A stretch of DNA of 64,000 bases. Origin: Betaproteobacteria bacterium GR16-43 (GTDB taxonomy: Bacteria > Pseudomonadota > Gammaproteobacteria > Burkholderiales > Usitatibacteraceae). The position numbers were made by a program, and so were the translations under genes. Positions 8,420 to 16,665 of the stretch are shown one piece after another. Every line of letters starts with the position of its first letter. Position 1 is the stretch's first letter. The stretch spans positions 1,054,001 to 1,118,000 of the forward strand of contig CP019169.1 of assembly GCA_001953215.1 (NCBI GenBank), written 5' to 3'. Below the pieces are notes generated by a model. That model was given only the letters and a program-made list of their open reading frames with translations, searched no databases and was not told the origin of the DNA.

Positions 8420-9480
8420 GCGGTCCTCCGGAGGAAGTAAGCGCTCGTGACGAGTAGCAGCACCGCCGTCGCAAGCGAAATCGGAATGCTGTGGAAGGTC
8501 CCGACAACGACCGGACCGAGGATCTGCCCCGTCGCGAAGGCCGTCGTTGTTCCCGCGATCAGCGTGCGCGCGCCGGAACCGGCCACGCGCCGTGCTTCCT
8601 GGATGCCGGCCATCGTGGCGACCATGAACGTGCCGCCCACCAGGAGCGCGGAAGCGAGCACGAACGCGAGCGAGGCCGACATCAACGGGAGTGCCACGCC
8701 TACGGCCATCACGAGGTGCGCCCCGATCCACACGTTGCGATCGCCGTAGCGCTTGCGCAGCGGTCCCGCGAACAGGGTGCTCGCCGCCGCCGCGAGCCCG
8801 AAGATGGGCCATGACCAGCCGAATTTCGCGGGGTCACCGAGCGCCTGCTTGGCCATCACAGGCAGGAACGTCGCGGGGACGATGTACCCGAAGCCGAAGC
8901 AGCCGTAGCAGGCGACCAGGCGCACCGCTTGCGGCGTCCAGGTGAATGTCGCGGGCGCGGAAGCGGAAGGGCCGGCGTGCGGCGCGGAAAACGTCCGCCA
9001 GACAATCCCGGTGCCGATCGCGGACACGGCGCCGAGAACCAGCCATCCATTCGCCGACGAGACGTGCTCCGCCATCAGCACGAGGCAGATGAATCCCGTG
9101 GCCATGATTCCCGCGCCGACGCCGGTGAACACGATCTCGGGCCGCGAAAAGCCCCACGACGACACGAACACGAGCGCCCATGCGCTCGCCACGCCCGCGA
9201 CGAAACGCAGCACGGCCCAGCCCGTGAACGAATCGGTGAGCGCCATCGCCGCCGTGGTGAGCACCACGAGCACGAGTGCCAGCCGGACCACGGCCGATGC
9301 GGAAAAGCGCATGCGCAGCGCGAGGATCGCGCCCACGAGGTAACCCACATAGTTCGACGAGGCGAGCCACCCACCCTGGGCCACGGTGAGCGCAGCGTCC
9401 TCCTGCATCATCGGCAGCAGGGGCGTGAAGGCGAACCTTCCGATTCCCATGGCGATGGCGAGCGCGATCAGTCCGGGCAT
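8416..9480 (-). CDS. YbfB/YjiJ-family MFS transporter
   Basis: A 354-residue membrane protein with about ten to twelve hydrophobic helices. The N-terminus LIALAIAMGIGRFAFTPLLPMMQEDAALT and the following GGWLASSNYVGYLVGA are characteristic of the YbfB/YjiJ branch of the major facilitator superfamily. Substrates of this branch are mostly unknown. It is the first gene of a two-gene operon with the CMD-family gene, which overlaps it by 4 nt. It diverges from nothing close: the cytochrome c gene upstream lies on the same strand, 78 nt away. Confidence 0.85.
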   Translation of the reverse strand: MPGLIALAIAMGIGRFAFTPLLPMMQEDAALTVAQGGWLASSNYVGYLVGAILALRMRFSASAVVRLALVLVVLTTAAMALTDSFTGWAVLRFVAGVASAWALVFVSSWGFSRPEIVFTGVGAGIMATGFICLVLMAEHVSSANGWLVLGAVSAIGTGIVWRTFSAPHAGPSASAPATFTWTPQAVRLVACYGCFGFGYIVPATFLPVMAKQALGDPAKFGWSWPIFGLAAAASTLFAGPLRKRYGDRNVWIGAHLVMAVGVALPLMSASLAFVLASALLVGGTFMVATMAGIQEARRVAGSGARTLIAGTTTAFATGQILGPVVVGTFHSIPISLATAVLLLVTSAYFLRRTA

Positions 9481-9558
9481 CCTGCCAGTCTAGGGCCTCG
9501 CTTCACGCCGGCAAAATGAATTCCCCGCAGGTCCATCCTGCGGGGCGCTCATGCAACC

Positions 9559-10059
9559 CTACTGGTGCGCGGACTTCACGGGCGGAGCGGGGAAGGTCAC
9601 GACAGGCCCGCTGGCTTCGATCCCGGGCGGAACGTACGCGGGTGCGGGCGAGCCCTTCACCGGCAGCGACTTCACATAGCGGTAGATCGATTTCAGGTCC
9701 GCGTCGCTCATGCGTACGACGTTGAACCACGGCATCGGCGGGCGGGCTTGCAGGTTGCGCGCCGCTTTCACCCACTGCGCTTCGGACTTGTCCTGCATGT
9801 ACAGGCGCAGGTTCGAGGCGTACGTCGTGCCCCACGGGCCCTGCCAGCCGAGGGCGTCGCCCGTGAGCCATTCGCTCTCCGGCGTCTTGCCGCCGCTCGG
9901 GGCGAAGTTCGGCGTGTGGCAATCGTTGCATCCGGCGATCTCGATCACGTACTTGCCGCGTGCGGCATCGATCTTCGGCTCCGCGGAATGCGCCATGCCG
10001 GCGAACGCAGCCGCGACGAGCGCGATCGCCAGGGCCGGGAACGTAGGTCGGGTGTTCAT
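9559..10059 (-). CDS. Periplasmic monohaem cytochrome c family protein
   Basis: This 166-residue protein has a cleavable signal peptide (hydrophobic residues 8-24, then AHSA) and one haem-attachment motif CNDCH (C44, C47, H48). A likely distal Met ligand lies in the MPWFNVVRMSDADLKSIYRYVKSL segment, which is typical of class I c-type domains used as electron carriers with alcohol, aldehyde or molybdenum dehydrogenases. The C-terminus is Pro-rich. It is monocistronic here. It could serve the molybdenum hydroxylase encoded at 17625-20314, but the genes are about 7.5 kb apart, so this is only a guess. Confidence 0.85.
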   Translation of the reverse strand: MNTRPTFPALAIALVAAAFAGMAHSAEPKIDAARGKYVIEIAGCNDCHTPNFAPSGGKTPESEWLTGDALGWQGPWGTTYASNLRLYMQDKSEAQWVKAARNLQARPPMPWFNVVRMSDADLKSIYRYVKSLPVKGSPAPAYVPPGIEASGPVVTFPAPPVKSAHQ

Positions 10060-10255
10060 TTCCTTCTGACTCCCTCAGGTTGTCCGAGGAAGCGAAGATA
10101 CGCAGCCCGATCCGGCCGCGCGACCCCGTTGCGACGAAATGCGAAATTCGGGGACCGGATGGTGTCCTACAGCCTAATCGGCGCTGTCCTGCACCCCCGG
10201 AACGCCGGAGGGCCCACATTGGAATCCTCGAATATCCAACCAGAAGGGGAATGCC

Positions 10256-10513
10256 ATGAGCATCCTGTGGGCCATCCTGATCGGCTTCGTCGTCGGCATC
10301 GTGGCGAAATTCCTGATGCCCGGCCGCGACGGCGGCGGTTTCATCCTGACAACGATTCTCGGCATCGTGGGCGCGGTCGTGGCCACGTTCCTCGGCCAGG
10401 CCATGGGCCTTTACGCCGCGGGCCAATCCGCAGGCTTCATCGGCGCCGTGATCGGCGCGATGATCGTGCTGTTGATCTTCGGCCTCCTGCGAGGCAGGCG
10501 GGGGGCGCTATGA
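10256..10513 (+). CDS. GlsB/YeaQ/YmgE-family stress-response membrane protein
   Basis: An 85-residue inner-membrane protein with three helices (ILWAILIGFVVGIVAKFLMPG, FILTTILGIVGAVVATFLG, GFIGAVIGAMIVLLIFGLL) matching the transglycosylase-associated/YeaQ family. These glycine-rich proteins are induced by envelope or osmotic stress in many bacteria; their biochemical role is unknown. GAAGGGGAA precedes the ATG at good spacing. The stop codon overlaps the ATG of the next small membrane gene by 4 nt (ATGA), so the pair is coupled. Confidence 0.88.
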   Translation: MSILWAILIGFVVGIVAKFLMPGRDGGGFILTTILGIVGAVVATFLGQAMGLYAAGQSAGFIGAVIGAMIVLLIFGLLRGRRGAL

Positions 10514-10707
10514 TCAGCTACATCGTCGCAGCCCTCGTCGGCGCGTTGCTCGCGTACTTCGGCGGTGACTACCTCGGCTTGTACGACGGTTACTCGCAGG
10601 GCGTGCACTTCATCGGTGCTGCCGTCGGTGCCCTCGTGCTCCTCGCCCTCGCGCTGGCGCTGCGCCCGCGCCGCGGCGTGACCTACAACGGTCCGACGTT
10701 CGACTGA
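10510..10707 (+). CDS. Small two-helix membrane protein coupled to the YeaQ-type gene
   Basis: A 65-residue protein with two hydrophobic segments (residues 2-18 and about 32-52) and a short basic, polar tail (RPRRGVTYNGPTFD). It overlaps the upstream YeaQ-like gene by ATGA, which strongly supports it as a real translated gene although I do not recognise the family. The first helix (ALVGALLAYFGGDYLGLYDGY) and glycine spacing resemble its neighbour. A shared envelope-stress role is inferred from coupling only. Confidence 0.7.
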   Translation: MISYIVAALVGALLAYFGGDYLGLYDGYSQGVHFIGAAVGALVLLALALALRPRRGVTYNGPTFD

Positions 10708-10711
10708 ACGT

Positions 10712-11263
10712 TCAATAGCTGCTCCTGCGCTTGCGGTCGTCCTGACCCGCCGGCGCATTCAAGGGCTCGGTCTGCGAGAGAACCACTCGCCGGTCGAGCT
10801 CCTTTCTTTGGGTCTCCGTCAGCACGACCGTCAGCGCGTCGAGTTTTCCGATGAGCTCGTTCATCGCGTCGGCCCGGTTGCGGTCGTCATCGGCCCAGCC
10901 ACGAACCAGGTTCAGCGCGGGCGGCGGCGGCATCCCCGATTCGAGCGGCGCCGTCTGGTGCTTCTGGCGCGCGCGTCCCAGCTCGGCGACGTCGCGCACG
11001 CCACGTTCGAACGATTCCCAAAGCGCGGCCTGCTCCTTCGTGATCAGCAGATCGAGGCGCAGGGATGGCAGCTCGCGTTCGAGGGCCGCCATCGGATCGG
11101 TGATGGCCGGCGAAGGGCGGGCGCTGGGCGAACCCGATTCCATTCCGGGCGGTCGGCCACCTCCACCTCCACCGCCACCAGCACCACGAGGACGCTGCTG
11201 CGCTTCGGCCGCGAGCGAGAGTGAAAGGGCGACGAGCGCCGCCACGACGAGGGTCTTCTTCAT
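10712..11263 (-). CDS. Spy/CpxP-like periplasmic protein with LTxxQ motif
   Basis: A 183-residue exported protein: signal peptide MKKTLVVAALVALSLSLAAEAQ, then a low-complexity glycine run (about residues 28-36), then a helical part. That part contains LITKEQAALWESFERGV and LTETQRKELDRR; the latter matches the LTxxQ motif of Spy and CpxP, periplasmic chaperones or stress sensors. The start at 11263 is chosen because it begins the signal peptide; the frame extends further 5' without support. It ends just 4 nt from the convergent small membrane gene, with no room for a terminator between them. Confidence 0.7.
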   Translation of the reverse strand: MKKTLVVAALVALSLSLAAEAQQRPRGAGGGGGGGGRPPGMESGSPSARPSPAITDPMAALERELPSLRLDLLITKEQAALWESFERGVRDVAELGRARQKHQTAPLESGMPPPPALNLVRGWADDDRNRADAMNELIGKLDALTVVLTETQRKELDRRVVLSQTEPLNAPAGQDDRKRRSSY

Positions 11264-11345
11264 GCGGCGATTGTAAGGACCACGCAGGCGATCGACGCAG
11301 GCCGAACGCAACTTCCACAAAGCCTGCACATTCCTGAATGCTTGT

Positions 11346-11405
11346 CGTCATCCCCGGGCTTTCCGTCATCCCCGGGATCTTCGTCATCCCCGCGAAGGCG
11401 GGGAT
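11346..11405. repeat. Degenerate triplicate of the GTCATCCCCG intergenic repeat with hairpin
   Basis: Three tandem copies of the phrase GTCATCCCCG occur between the Spy-like gene and acyl-CoA dehydrogenase. The last forms a perfect hairpin, ATCCCCGC (11386-11393) and GCGGGGAT (11398-11405) around GAAG. Units of this kind (GTCATCCCCGCGAAGGCGGGGATCC-like) are widespread intergenic repeats in proteobacteria. Here the hairpin sits just after the stop of acyl-CoA dehydrogenase on the minus strand and may protect or terminate that transcript. Confidence 0.7.
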
Positions 11406-11411
11406 CCAGCC

Positions 11412-12560
11412 TCAGAACGACCGCGGCATTCCCAGCACGTGCTCGGCCACGTACGAAAGAATCAGGTTCGTGGAAATGGGCGCCACCTGGTAGAGCCGCG
11501 TTTCGCGAAACTTGCGTTCCACGTCGTACTCCACCGCGAATCCGAATCCCCCGTGCACCTGGAGGCAAGCCTCGCCCGCCTGCCAGGACGCTTTCGCCGC
11601 GAGGTACTTGGCCATGTTGGCTTCGGCGCCGCACGGCTTGCCCGCATCGAAGAGCTCGCACGCACGCCAACGCATGAGGTCCGCGGCCTCCACCTCGATG
11701 TGCGCCTCGGCAATCGGGAATTGAACGCCCTGGTTCTTGCCGATCGGCCGGTCGAACACGACACGCTCGCTCGCGTACTTCGACGCCTTCTCGACGAACC
11801 AGCGCCCGTCGCCGATGCATTCCGCCGCGATCAATGTGCGTTCGGCATTCAAGCCGTCGAGGATGTACTTGAAGCCCTTGCCTTCCTCGCCGATGCGATC
11901 TTCCACCGGAATCTCGAGGTCCTCGATGAAGAGCTCGTTGGTCTCGTGGTTCACCATGTTCTCGATCGGCCGCACCGTGATGCCCTTGCCCACGGCCGCG
12001 CGCAGGTCGACGATGAAGATCGAGAGGCCTTCGGACTTCTTCTCGGTCTTCGCGGCCGTGCGCGCGAGCAGGATCATGAGATCCGAGTGCTGCACGCGCG
12101 AGATCCACACCTTCTGGCCGTTCACCACGTAACGATCGCCCTTGCGGACCGCGGTGGTCTTGATGCTCGTCGTATCGGTGCCCGCGGTCGGTTCGGTGAC
12201 GCCCATCGACTGCAGGCGCAGTTCACCGGAAGCGATCTTCGGTAGGTACTTCTGCTTCTGCGCCTCCGAGCCATGCCGCAGCAGCGTTCCCATGTTGTAC
12301 ATCTGCCCGTGGCAGGAGCCCGCATTGCCGCCGCAGTGGTTGATCTCCTCCATGATCACCGACGCTTCGGCGAGCCCCAGCCCCGAGCCACCGAACTCCG
12401 TCGGAATCAGTGCCGCGAGCCAACCCGCCTTCGTGAGCGCCTGCACGAACTCCTCGGGATAGCCTTCGCGGCGAAAGTACGCCGGCTCGAACGAGGCGCA
12501 AACCGCCCGAACTCCGTCGCGGATCTCAATAAAGGGGTCAGACTCCTTTATTGCAGTCAT
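11412..12560 (-). CDS. Acyl-CoA dehydrogenase
   Basis: A 382-residue FAD-dependent dehydrogenase that introduces the alpha-beta double bond in acyl-CoA thioesters. Family marks are LIPTEFGGSGLGLAEASVIM, the substrate and FAD segment MGVTEPTAGTDTTSIKTTA, WISRVQHSDLMILLART, and the C-terminal QVHGGFGFAVEYDVER with the flavin-interacting glycines. Length and ends fit the family. The start codon overlaps the stop of the upstream amino-acid ABC ATPase gene by 1 nt (TGATG), so it is the last gene of that operon. Codons 3-12 (AIKESDPFIE) are encoded by a palindromic repeat (12527-12553), so the present N-terminus is a product of repeat insertion. The acyl substrate cannot be told from the sequence. 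Confidence 0.9.
   Translation of the reverse strand: MTAIKESDPFIEIRDGVRAVCASFEPAYFRREGYPEEFVQALTKAGWLAALIPTEFGGSGLGLAEASVIMEEINHCGGNAGSCHGQMYNMGTLLRHGSEAQKQKYLPKIASGELRLQSMGVTEPTAGTDTTSIKTTAVRKGDRYVVNGQKVWISRVQHSDLMILLARTAAKTEKKSEGLSIFIVDLRAAVGKGITVRPIENMVNHETNELFIEDLEIPVEDRIGEEGKGFKYILDGLNAERTLIAAECIGDGRWFVEKASKYASERVVFDRPIGKNQGVQFPIAEAHIEVEAADLMRWRACELFDAGKPCGAEANMAKYLAAKASWQAGEACLQVHGGFGFAVEYDVERKFRETRLYQVAPISTNLILSYVAEHVLGMPRSF
12527..12553. repeat. Single palindromic unit of the GGGGTCAGACTCC repeat family inside a gene start
   Basis: Nine-base arms CAATAAAGG (12527-12535) and CCTTTATTG (12545-12553) flank GGTCAGACT. Bases 12528-12552 are identical to 47559-47583, the left arm of the larger hairpin downstream. 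The unit lies within the first codons of acyl-CoA dehydrogenase, next to its 1-nt overlap with the ABC ATPase gene. It resembles REP or MITE-type repeats moved by RAYT transposases; no such transposase is present in the window. Confidence 0.85.
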
Positions 12561-13300
12561 CAGTGCCCCAGGATCTTCGACAGGAAATCCTTGGTTCGAT
12601 CGCTCTTCGGATTACTGAAGAACTCCTCCGGCGGCGCCTGCTCCACGATCTGCCCCGCATCCATGAAGATCACGCGATCGGCCACGGCCTTCGCGAAGCC
12701 CATCTCGTGCGTGACGCACACCATCGTCATGCCCTGGCCGGCGAGCTCGATCATCACCTCGAGCACCTCGTTGATCATCTCCGGATCGAGCGCCGACGTG
12801 GGTTCGTCGAACAGCATGATGTGCGGCGTGAGGCAAAGCGCGCGCGCGATGGCCACGCGCTGCTGCTGGCCACCGGAGAGCTGCAGCGGATACTTGTGCG
12901 CCTGCTCCGCGATGCGCACGCGCTCCAGTTGCTTCATCGCGTTCGCTTCGGCTTCGGCCTTCGGCTTGCGAGCCACATAGACCGGAGCCAGCGTCAGGTT
13001 CTCCAGCACCGTCATGTGCGGGAAGAGGTTGAACTGCTGGAAGACCATGCCGACATTCCTGCGTACCTGCTCGATGGCCTTCACGTCGTCACCGAGCTCC
13101 ACGCCATCCACGACCAAGCGGCCCTCCTGGTGCTCCTCGAGGCGATTGACGCAGCGGATCAGCGTCGACTTGCCCGAGCCCGAAGGCCCGCAGATCACGA
13201 TGCGCTCGCCCGCCGCCACTTGAAGGTCGATGTCCTTCAGGACATGGAAGCCGTCGAACCACTTGTTGACCTTCTCGAACAGGATGATCGGCTCAGCCAT
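12560..13300 (-). CDS. aapP: Amino-acid ABC transporter, ATP-binding protein (AapP/GlnQ type)
   Basis: A 246-residue ATPase that powers amino-acid import. Walker A is [10 protein letters not shown], the signature is [15 protein letters not shown], and Walker B is [14 protein letters not shown], followed by the switch His in CVTHEMGFA. The phrase [22 protein letters not shown] is typical of polar-amino-acid (PAAT) importers. It overlaps the upstream permease by 8 nt and the downstream acyl-CoA dehydrogenase by 1 nt. The gene symbol is by analogy with the aapJQMP order; substrate range is not shown by the sequence. Confidence 0.93.
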   Translation of the reverse strand: MAEPIILFEKVNKWFDGFHVLKDIDLQVAAGERIVICGPSGSGKSTLIRCVNRLEEHQEGRLVVDGVELGDDVKAIEQVRRNVGMVFQQFNLFPHMTVLENLTLAPVYVARKPKAEAEANAMKQLERVRIAEQAHKYPLQLSGGQQQRVAIARALCLTPHIMLFDEPTSALDPEMINEVLEVMIELAGQGMTMVCVTHEMGFAKAVADRVIFMDAGQIVEQAPPEEFFSNPKSDRTKDFLSKILGH

Positions 13301-14333
13301 GGTGCACCTGCTTTTCCACCCAGAGGCTGTAGCGCGACATCGCGAAGCAGAACGTGAAGTAGAGCGCGGCGATGAAGAGGTAGCCCTCGATCTTGAACGG
13401 CCGCCAGTTCGCGTCGGAGTTCAACGCGATCGACAGCGCGCCGGTCAGCTCGTAGAGGCTCACGATGGTCACGAGGGAAGTGTCCTTGAAGATGGCGATG
13501 AAAGTATTCACGACAGCCGGCACCACGATGGCCAGCGCCTGCGGCAGCACGACCTTGCGCTGCGTCTGCCAGTAACCCAGCCCGACCGAGGCCGCCGCCT
13601 CGAGCTGGCCTTTCGGAATCGCCTGCAGTCCACCGCGCACCGTCTCCGCGAGGTACGCGGCCCAGAAGAGGATCAGGCCCACGATGACGCGGATCAGCAC
13701 GTCGGGCGACTTCCCCACCGGCATGAAGAGCGGGAACAGGAACGAAGCCATGAAGAGGATCGAGACCAGCGGCACGCCGCGCACCAGCTCGATGTACACC
13801 GTGCAGAGCGTGCGGATGGCCGGCAGCTTCGAGCGCCGTCCCAGCGCGACAAAGATCGAAAGCGGGAACGCACCTGCGATGGCGATCGTCGACAACATGA
13901 TCGTGAGCGGCAGTCCACCCCACTGGTCGGTCGGAACGACGCTCAACCCGAGGCCGCCGTGCATGAGCCAGAAGAAGACCACCCACACGACGATCCAGGC
14001 GGGAACGAGCCAGAGCGTCCAGAACTTCCGCACGCAGCTCGCGAAGAGCAGCCCCAGCAGCAGTACCGTGGCCAGCGCCGGGCGCCATTGCTCGAGGTGC
14101 GGATAGCGGCCGAAGACGATCAGGCGCCACTTCTCCGCGATCACGCCCCAGCAAGCCCCCGTGCCGCGCGCGGCCTGGCACGCGTCCACGTTCGGACCGA
14201 AGACCGCCTGGACAACCATCCAGTTGAGCAGTCCCGGCAGGTACGCGACGACCAGGACCGCGAACACGATCGTCGCGAGCGAACTCCACGCGTTCGCGAA
14301 CAGGTTCTTCCGGATCCAGGACTTCTTCTTCAT
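13293..14333 (-). CDS. aapM: Amino-acid ABC transporter permease (AapM type)
   Basis: A 346-residue inner-membrane permease. It has extra N-terminal helices before the conserved His/Glu/Gln/Arg/opine-type core, as AapM proteins do. The EAA loop is visible as [21 protein letters not shown] followed by [17 protein letters not shown]. The start at 14333 ([12 protein letters not shown]) overlaps the upstream permease stop by ATGA; the longer open frame upstream is a shadow of the other permease. It pairs with the product of 14330-15319 as the second half of a heterodimeric channel. Confidence 0.9.
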   Translation of the reverse strand: MKKKSWIRKNLFANAWSSLATIVFAVLVVAYLPGLLNWMVVQAVFGPNVDACQAARGTGACWGVIAEKWRLIVFGRYPHLEQWRPALATVLLLGLLFASCVRKFWTLWLVPAWIVVWVVFFWLMHGGLGLSVVPTDQWGGLPLTIMLSTIAIAGAFPLSIFVALGRRSKLPAIRTLCTVYIELVRGVPLVSILFMASFLFPLFMPVGKSPDVLIRVIVGLILFWAAYLAETVRGGLQAIPKGQLEAAASVGLGYWQTQRKVVLPQALAIVVPAVVNTFIAIFKDTSLVTIVSLYELTGALSIALNSDANWRPFKIEGYLFIAALYFTFCFAMSRYSLWVEKQVHHG

Positions 14334-15319
14334 CGTTCCTGGATCGCCACGCGCTTGTTGTACCAGTTCATGAAGAGCGCCGTGGAGAGCGACGTCACGA
14401 GGTACACCAGCATGATGATGGAGATGCACTCCACCGCGCGGCCCGTGTTGTTGAGGGAGGTGTTCGCGATCGACACGACGTCCGGATAGCCGATCGCCAC
14501 CGCGAGCGACGAGTTCTTCGTGATGTTCAGGTACTGGCTCGTGAGCGGCGGGATGATCACGCGCAACGCCTGCGGGAGGATGACCTTGCGAACCTGCAGC
14601 CCGCGCGGCAGCCCGAGCGCCGAGGCGGCTTCGACCTGCCCCTTCGGCACCGCCGCAATCCCCGCGCGCACGATCTCGCCGATGAACGCCGAGGTGTAGA
14701 ACACGAGGCCCATCAGCACCGCCATGAATTCCGGCGTGGCCGAAGCCCCGCCCTCCATCGAGAACGCTCCGGGTGCGGGAACACTCCACCGGCCTTCAAC
14801 CCACCAGGGAAACGAAAACCCGGCCTTGCTCAGCAGGAAAGGCCCGACCGAAACGGGCTCGGCCACGGGAGGCAGCACCTCCGTGAACACGAGGTACCAG
14901 AAGAGCAGTTGCAGCAGGATCGGGACGTTGCGAAACGTCTCCGTGTACGCGTAGCAGAGGCCGCGCACGATCGCGTTGGCCGAGAAGCGGCCGATCCCCA
15001 GCAACGTGCCGAACAGGGTCGCGACCCCGATGCCGATGATCGCGACGCGCAGCGTATTGAGGATCCCGACGAGGAACGCCTTCCAGTACGGATCGAGGGC
15101 GTCGTACGGAATGAGGGACTCGCCGATGTCGAAGCCGGCGGGTCCCTTCAGGAAATCGAAGCCGCTCTGGATTCCCCGCGCACGCATGTTCTCCAGCGTG
15201 TTGTGCGCGAGGAACCAGACCGCGAACCCCACCAGCAGGACGGCGACGACCTGCCAGAGGAGCCCGCGGAAGGCCTGGCTACGCCAGGACCAGCGCTTCC
15301 TAGCGGATGGGCGGCGCAT
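14330..15319 (-). CDS. aapQ: Amino-acid ABC transporter permease (AapQ type)
   Basis: A 329-residue permease starting with a basic cytoplasmic tail, then LWQVVAVLLVGFAVWFLAHN and a large periplasmic loop (NMRARGIQSGFDFLKGPAGF) characteristic of AapQ. The EAA loop is FIGEIVRAGIAAVPKGQVEAA, followed by GLPRGLQVRKVILPQALR. The ATG at 15319 lies inside the end of the binding-protein gene (20-nt overlap). The 3' end overlaps the next permease by ATGA. Gene order binding protein, permease, permease, ATPase matches the general L-amino-acid transporter. Confidence 0.9.
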   Translation of the reverse strand: MRRPSARKRWSWRSQAFRGLLWQVVAVLLVGFAVWFLAHNTLENMRARGIQSGFDFLKGPAGFDIGESLIPYDALDPYWKAFLVGILNTLRVAIIGIGVATLFGTLLGIGRFSANAIVRGLCYAYTETFRNVPILLQLLFWYLVFTEVLPPVAEPVSVGPFLLSKAGFSFPWWVEGRWSVPAPGAFSMEGGASATPEFMAVLMGLVFYTSAFIGEIVRAGIAAVPKGQVEAASALGLPRGLQVRKVILPQALRVIIPPLTSQYLNITKNSSLAVAIGYPDVVSIANTSLNNTGRAVECISIIMLVYLVTSLSTALFMNWYNKRVAIQER

Positions 15320-16322
15320 ACTGCAGGCCGCCTTTGTTCCACTGGTTGTTCAGGCCGCGCGGGAGGTTCAACGGCGTCTTCGGGCCCACGTTGCGCTCGA
15401 ACATCTCGCCGTAGTTCCCGACCGCCTTCACGGCCTTCACCATCCAGTCCTTGTCGAGGCCGAGCAGCTTGCCCGTGTCCTCGCTCTTGCCGGTGATGCG
15501 CATGACGACCGGGTCGGTGCTCTCGGCTGCAAGCTTCTCGACGTTCGCCTGCGTGATGTCGTACTCCTCGGCTTCGATCAGGCCGAAGAGCACCCACTTG
15601 GCGATCGCGAACCACTCGTCGTCGCCGCGGCGCACGGCCGGGCCGAGCGGTTCCTTCGAGATCAGCTCGGGAAGGATCACGTGATCGGCGGGGTTCTTCG
15701 CTTCCTTGTTGCGCACGGAAGCGAGGCCGGACGCGTCGGTGGTGAACGCGGCACAACGGCCGGAGAAGTACGCGCCGGTGGCGGCTTCGATCTTCTCGAA
15801 CACCACGGGTTTCATGTCGAGCTTGTTCGCGCGCGAGTAATCCGTGAGGTTCTTCTCCGTCGTGGTGCCCGACTGCACGCAGACGGTGGCGCCCTTCATG
15901 GCCTTGGCGCTCTTCACCTTCGACTTCGCCGGCACGAGGAAGCCCTGCCCGTCGTAGTAGACGGTGCCGATGAAGTTCAGGCCCAGGCTCGCGTCGCGCG
16001 TGAGCGTCCACGTCGTATTGCGGGAAAGAATATCGATCTCGCCGGACTGCAGCGCGGTGAAGCGTTGCGCGGCGGTGAGCGGCACGTACTTCACCTTGCT
16101 CGCGTCACCCAGCACGGCGGCGGCAAGCGCCTTGCAATAGTCGACATCGATGCCGTCCCAATTGCCCTGGCTGTCGGCCTGCGAGAAGCCGGAGAGGCCG
16201 GTATGGACGCCGCAGGCAACCTGGCCTTTCTGCTTGATGGAATCGAGGGTCTTGCCGGCGTGCGCCCCAAAGGGCACGGCAAGCGCCAGTGCGATGGCGA
16301 GTGAGACGGTGGTCTTGTTCAC
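15300..16322 (-). CDS. aapJ: General amino-acid ABC transporter substrate-binding protein (AapJ type)
   Basis: A 340-residue periplasmic binding protein with signal peptide LAIALALAVPFGAHA. The mature start TLDSIKQKGQVACGVHTGLSG and motifs GIDVDYCKALAAAV, ILSRNTTWTLTRD and VCVQSGTTTEKNL are strongly AapJ/BztA-like. It should capture L-amino acids for the two permeases and ATPase encoded downstream. Cysteines at the VACGV and RCAAF positions are shared with that group. It is the first gene of the operon; the divergent neighbour starts 84 nt away, so the promoter should lie in that gap. Confidence 0.93.
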   Translation of the reverse strand: MNKTTVSLAIALALAVPFGAHAGKTLDSIKQKGQVACGVHTGLSGFSQADSQGNWDGIDVDYCKALAAAVLGDASKVKYVPLTAAQRFTALQSGEIDILSRNTTWTLTRDASLGLNFIGTVYYDGQGFLVPAKSKVKSAKAMKGATVCVQSGTTTEKNLTDYSRANKLDMKPVVFEKIEAATGAYFSGRCAAFTTDASGLASVRNKEAKNPADHVILPELISKEPLGPAVRRGDDEWFAIAKWVLFGLIEAEEYDITQANVEKLAAESTDPVVMRITGKSEDTGKLLGLDKDWMVKAVKAVGNYGEMFERNVGPKTPLNLPRGLNNQWNKGGLQYAPPIR

Positions 16323-16406
16323 GGAGGCTCTCCTGTCTGGAATTCCCCCCTGCGATGGGAGGGGTCGGGAGAGCGTAGCATGAGGGACGCACTCGAAAGA
16401 ACGCCC

Positions 16407-16658
16407 ATGTCCGAACCCAAATACGACCCGAAAACCCGCGATCTGGCGGAGAAGATTTACCGAGACCTCGTGACGAAGGCCGCGGACGTCTCAGCCAAGA
16501 ACGTGGGGATGAATTCCGACCCCGCGAACCTGGCGGCCATCAGCTTCAAGCTCTCGGCCGCGTTCATGGCCGTTGAGGTGCAGTTGAACGCGGCCAACCT
16601 GCCGAAGAACCAGGATTTCCAGATGAACGTGGACCACATCGCTTCCTGGAACAAGTAG
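16407..16658 (+). CDS. Small conserved-looking hypothetical protein
   Basis: An 83-residue soluble, mostly helical protein (SEPKYDPKTRDLAEKIYRDLVTKAA, then LAAISFKLSAAFMAVEVQLN). I do not recognise a family with certainty. The start at 16407 gives the acidic MSEPKYD N-terminus; an in-frame ATG at 16380 is also possible and adds nine residues. It diverges from the amino-acid transporter operon and ends 7 nt from the convergent Bug-protein gene. Confidence 0.6.
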   Translation: MSEPKYDPKTRDLAEKIYRDLVTKAADVSAKNVGMNSDPANLAAISFKLSAAFMAVEVQLNAANLPKNQDFQMNVDHIASWNK

Positions 16659-16665
16659 GCCCGCT

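Noticed and set aside
13293-14789. 498-residue version of the AapM permease
   Set aside because: The extra N-terminal part is an out-of-frame reading of the AapQ gene; MKKKSW at 14333 with an ATGA overlap is a better start.
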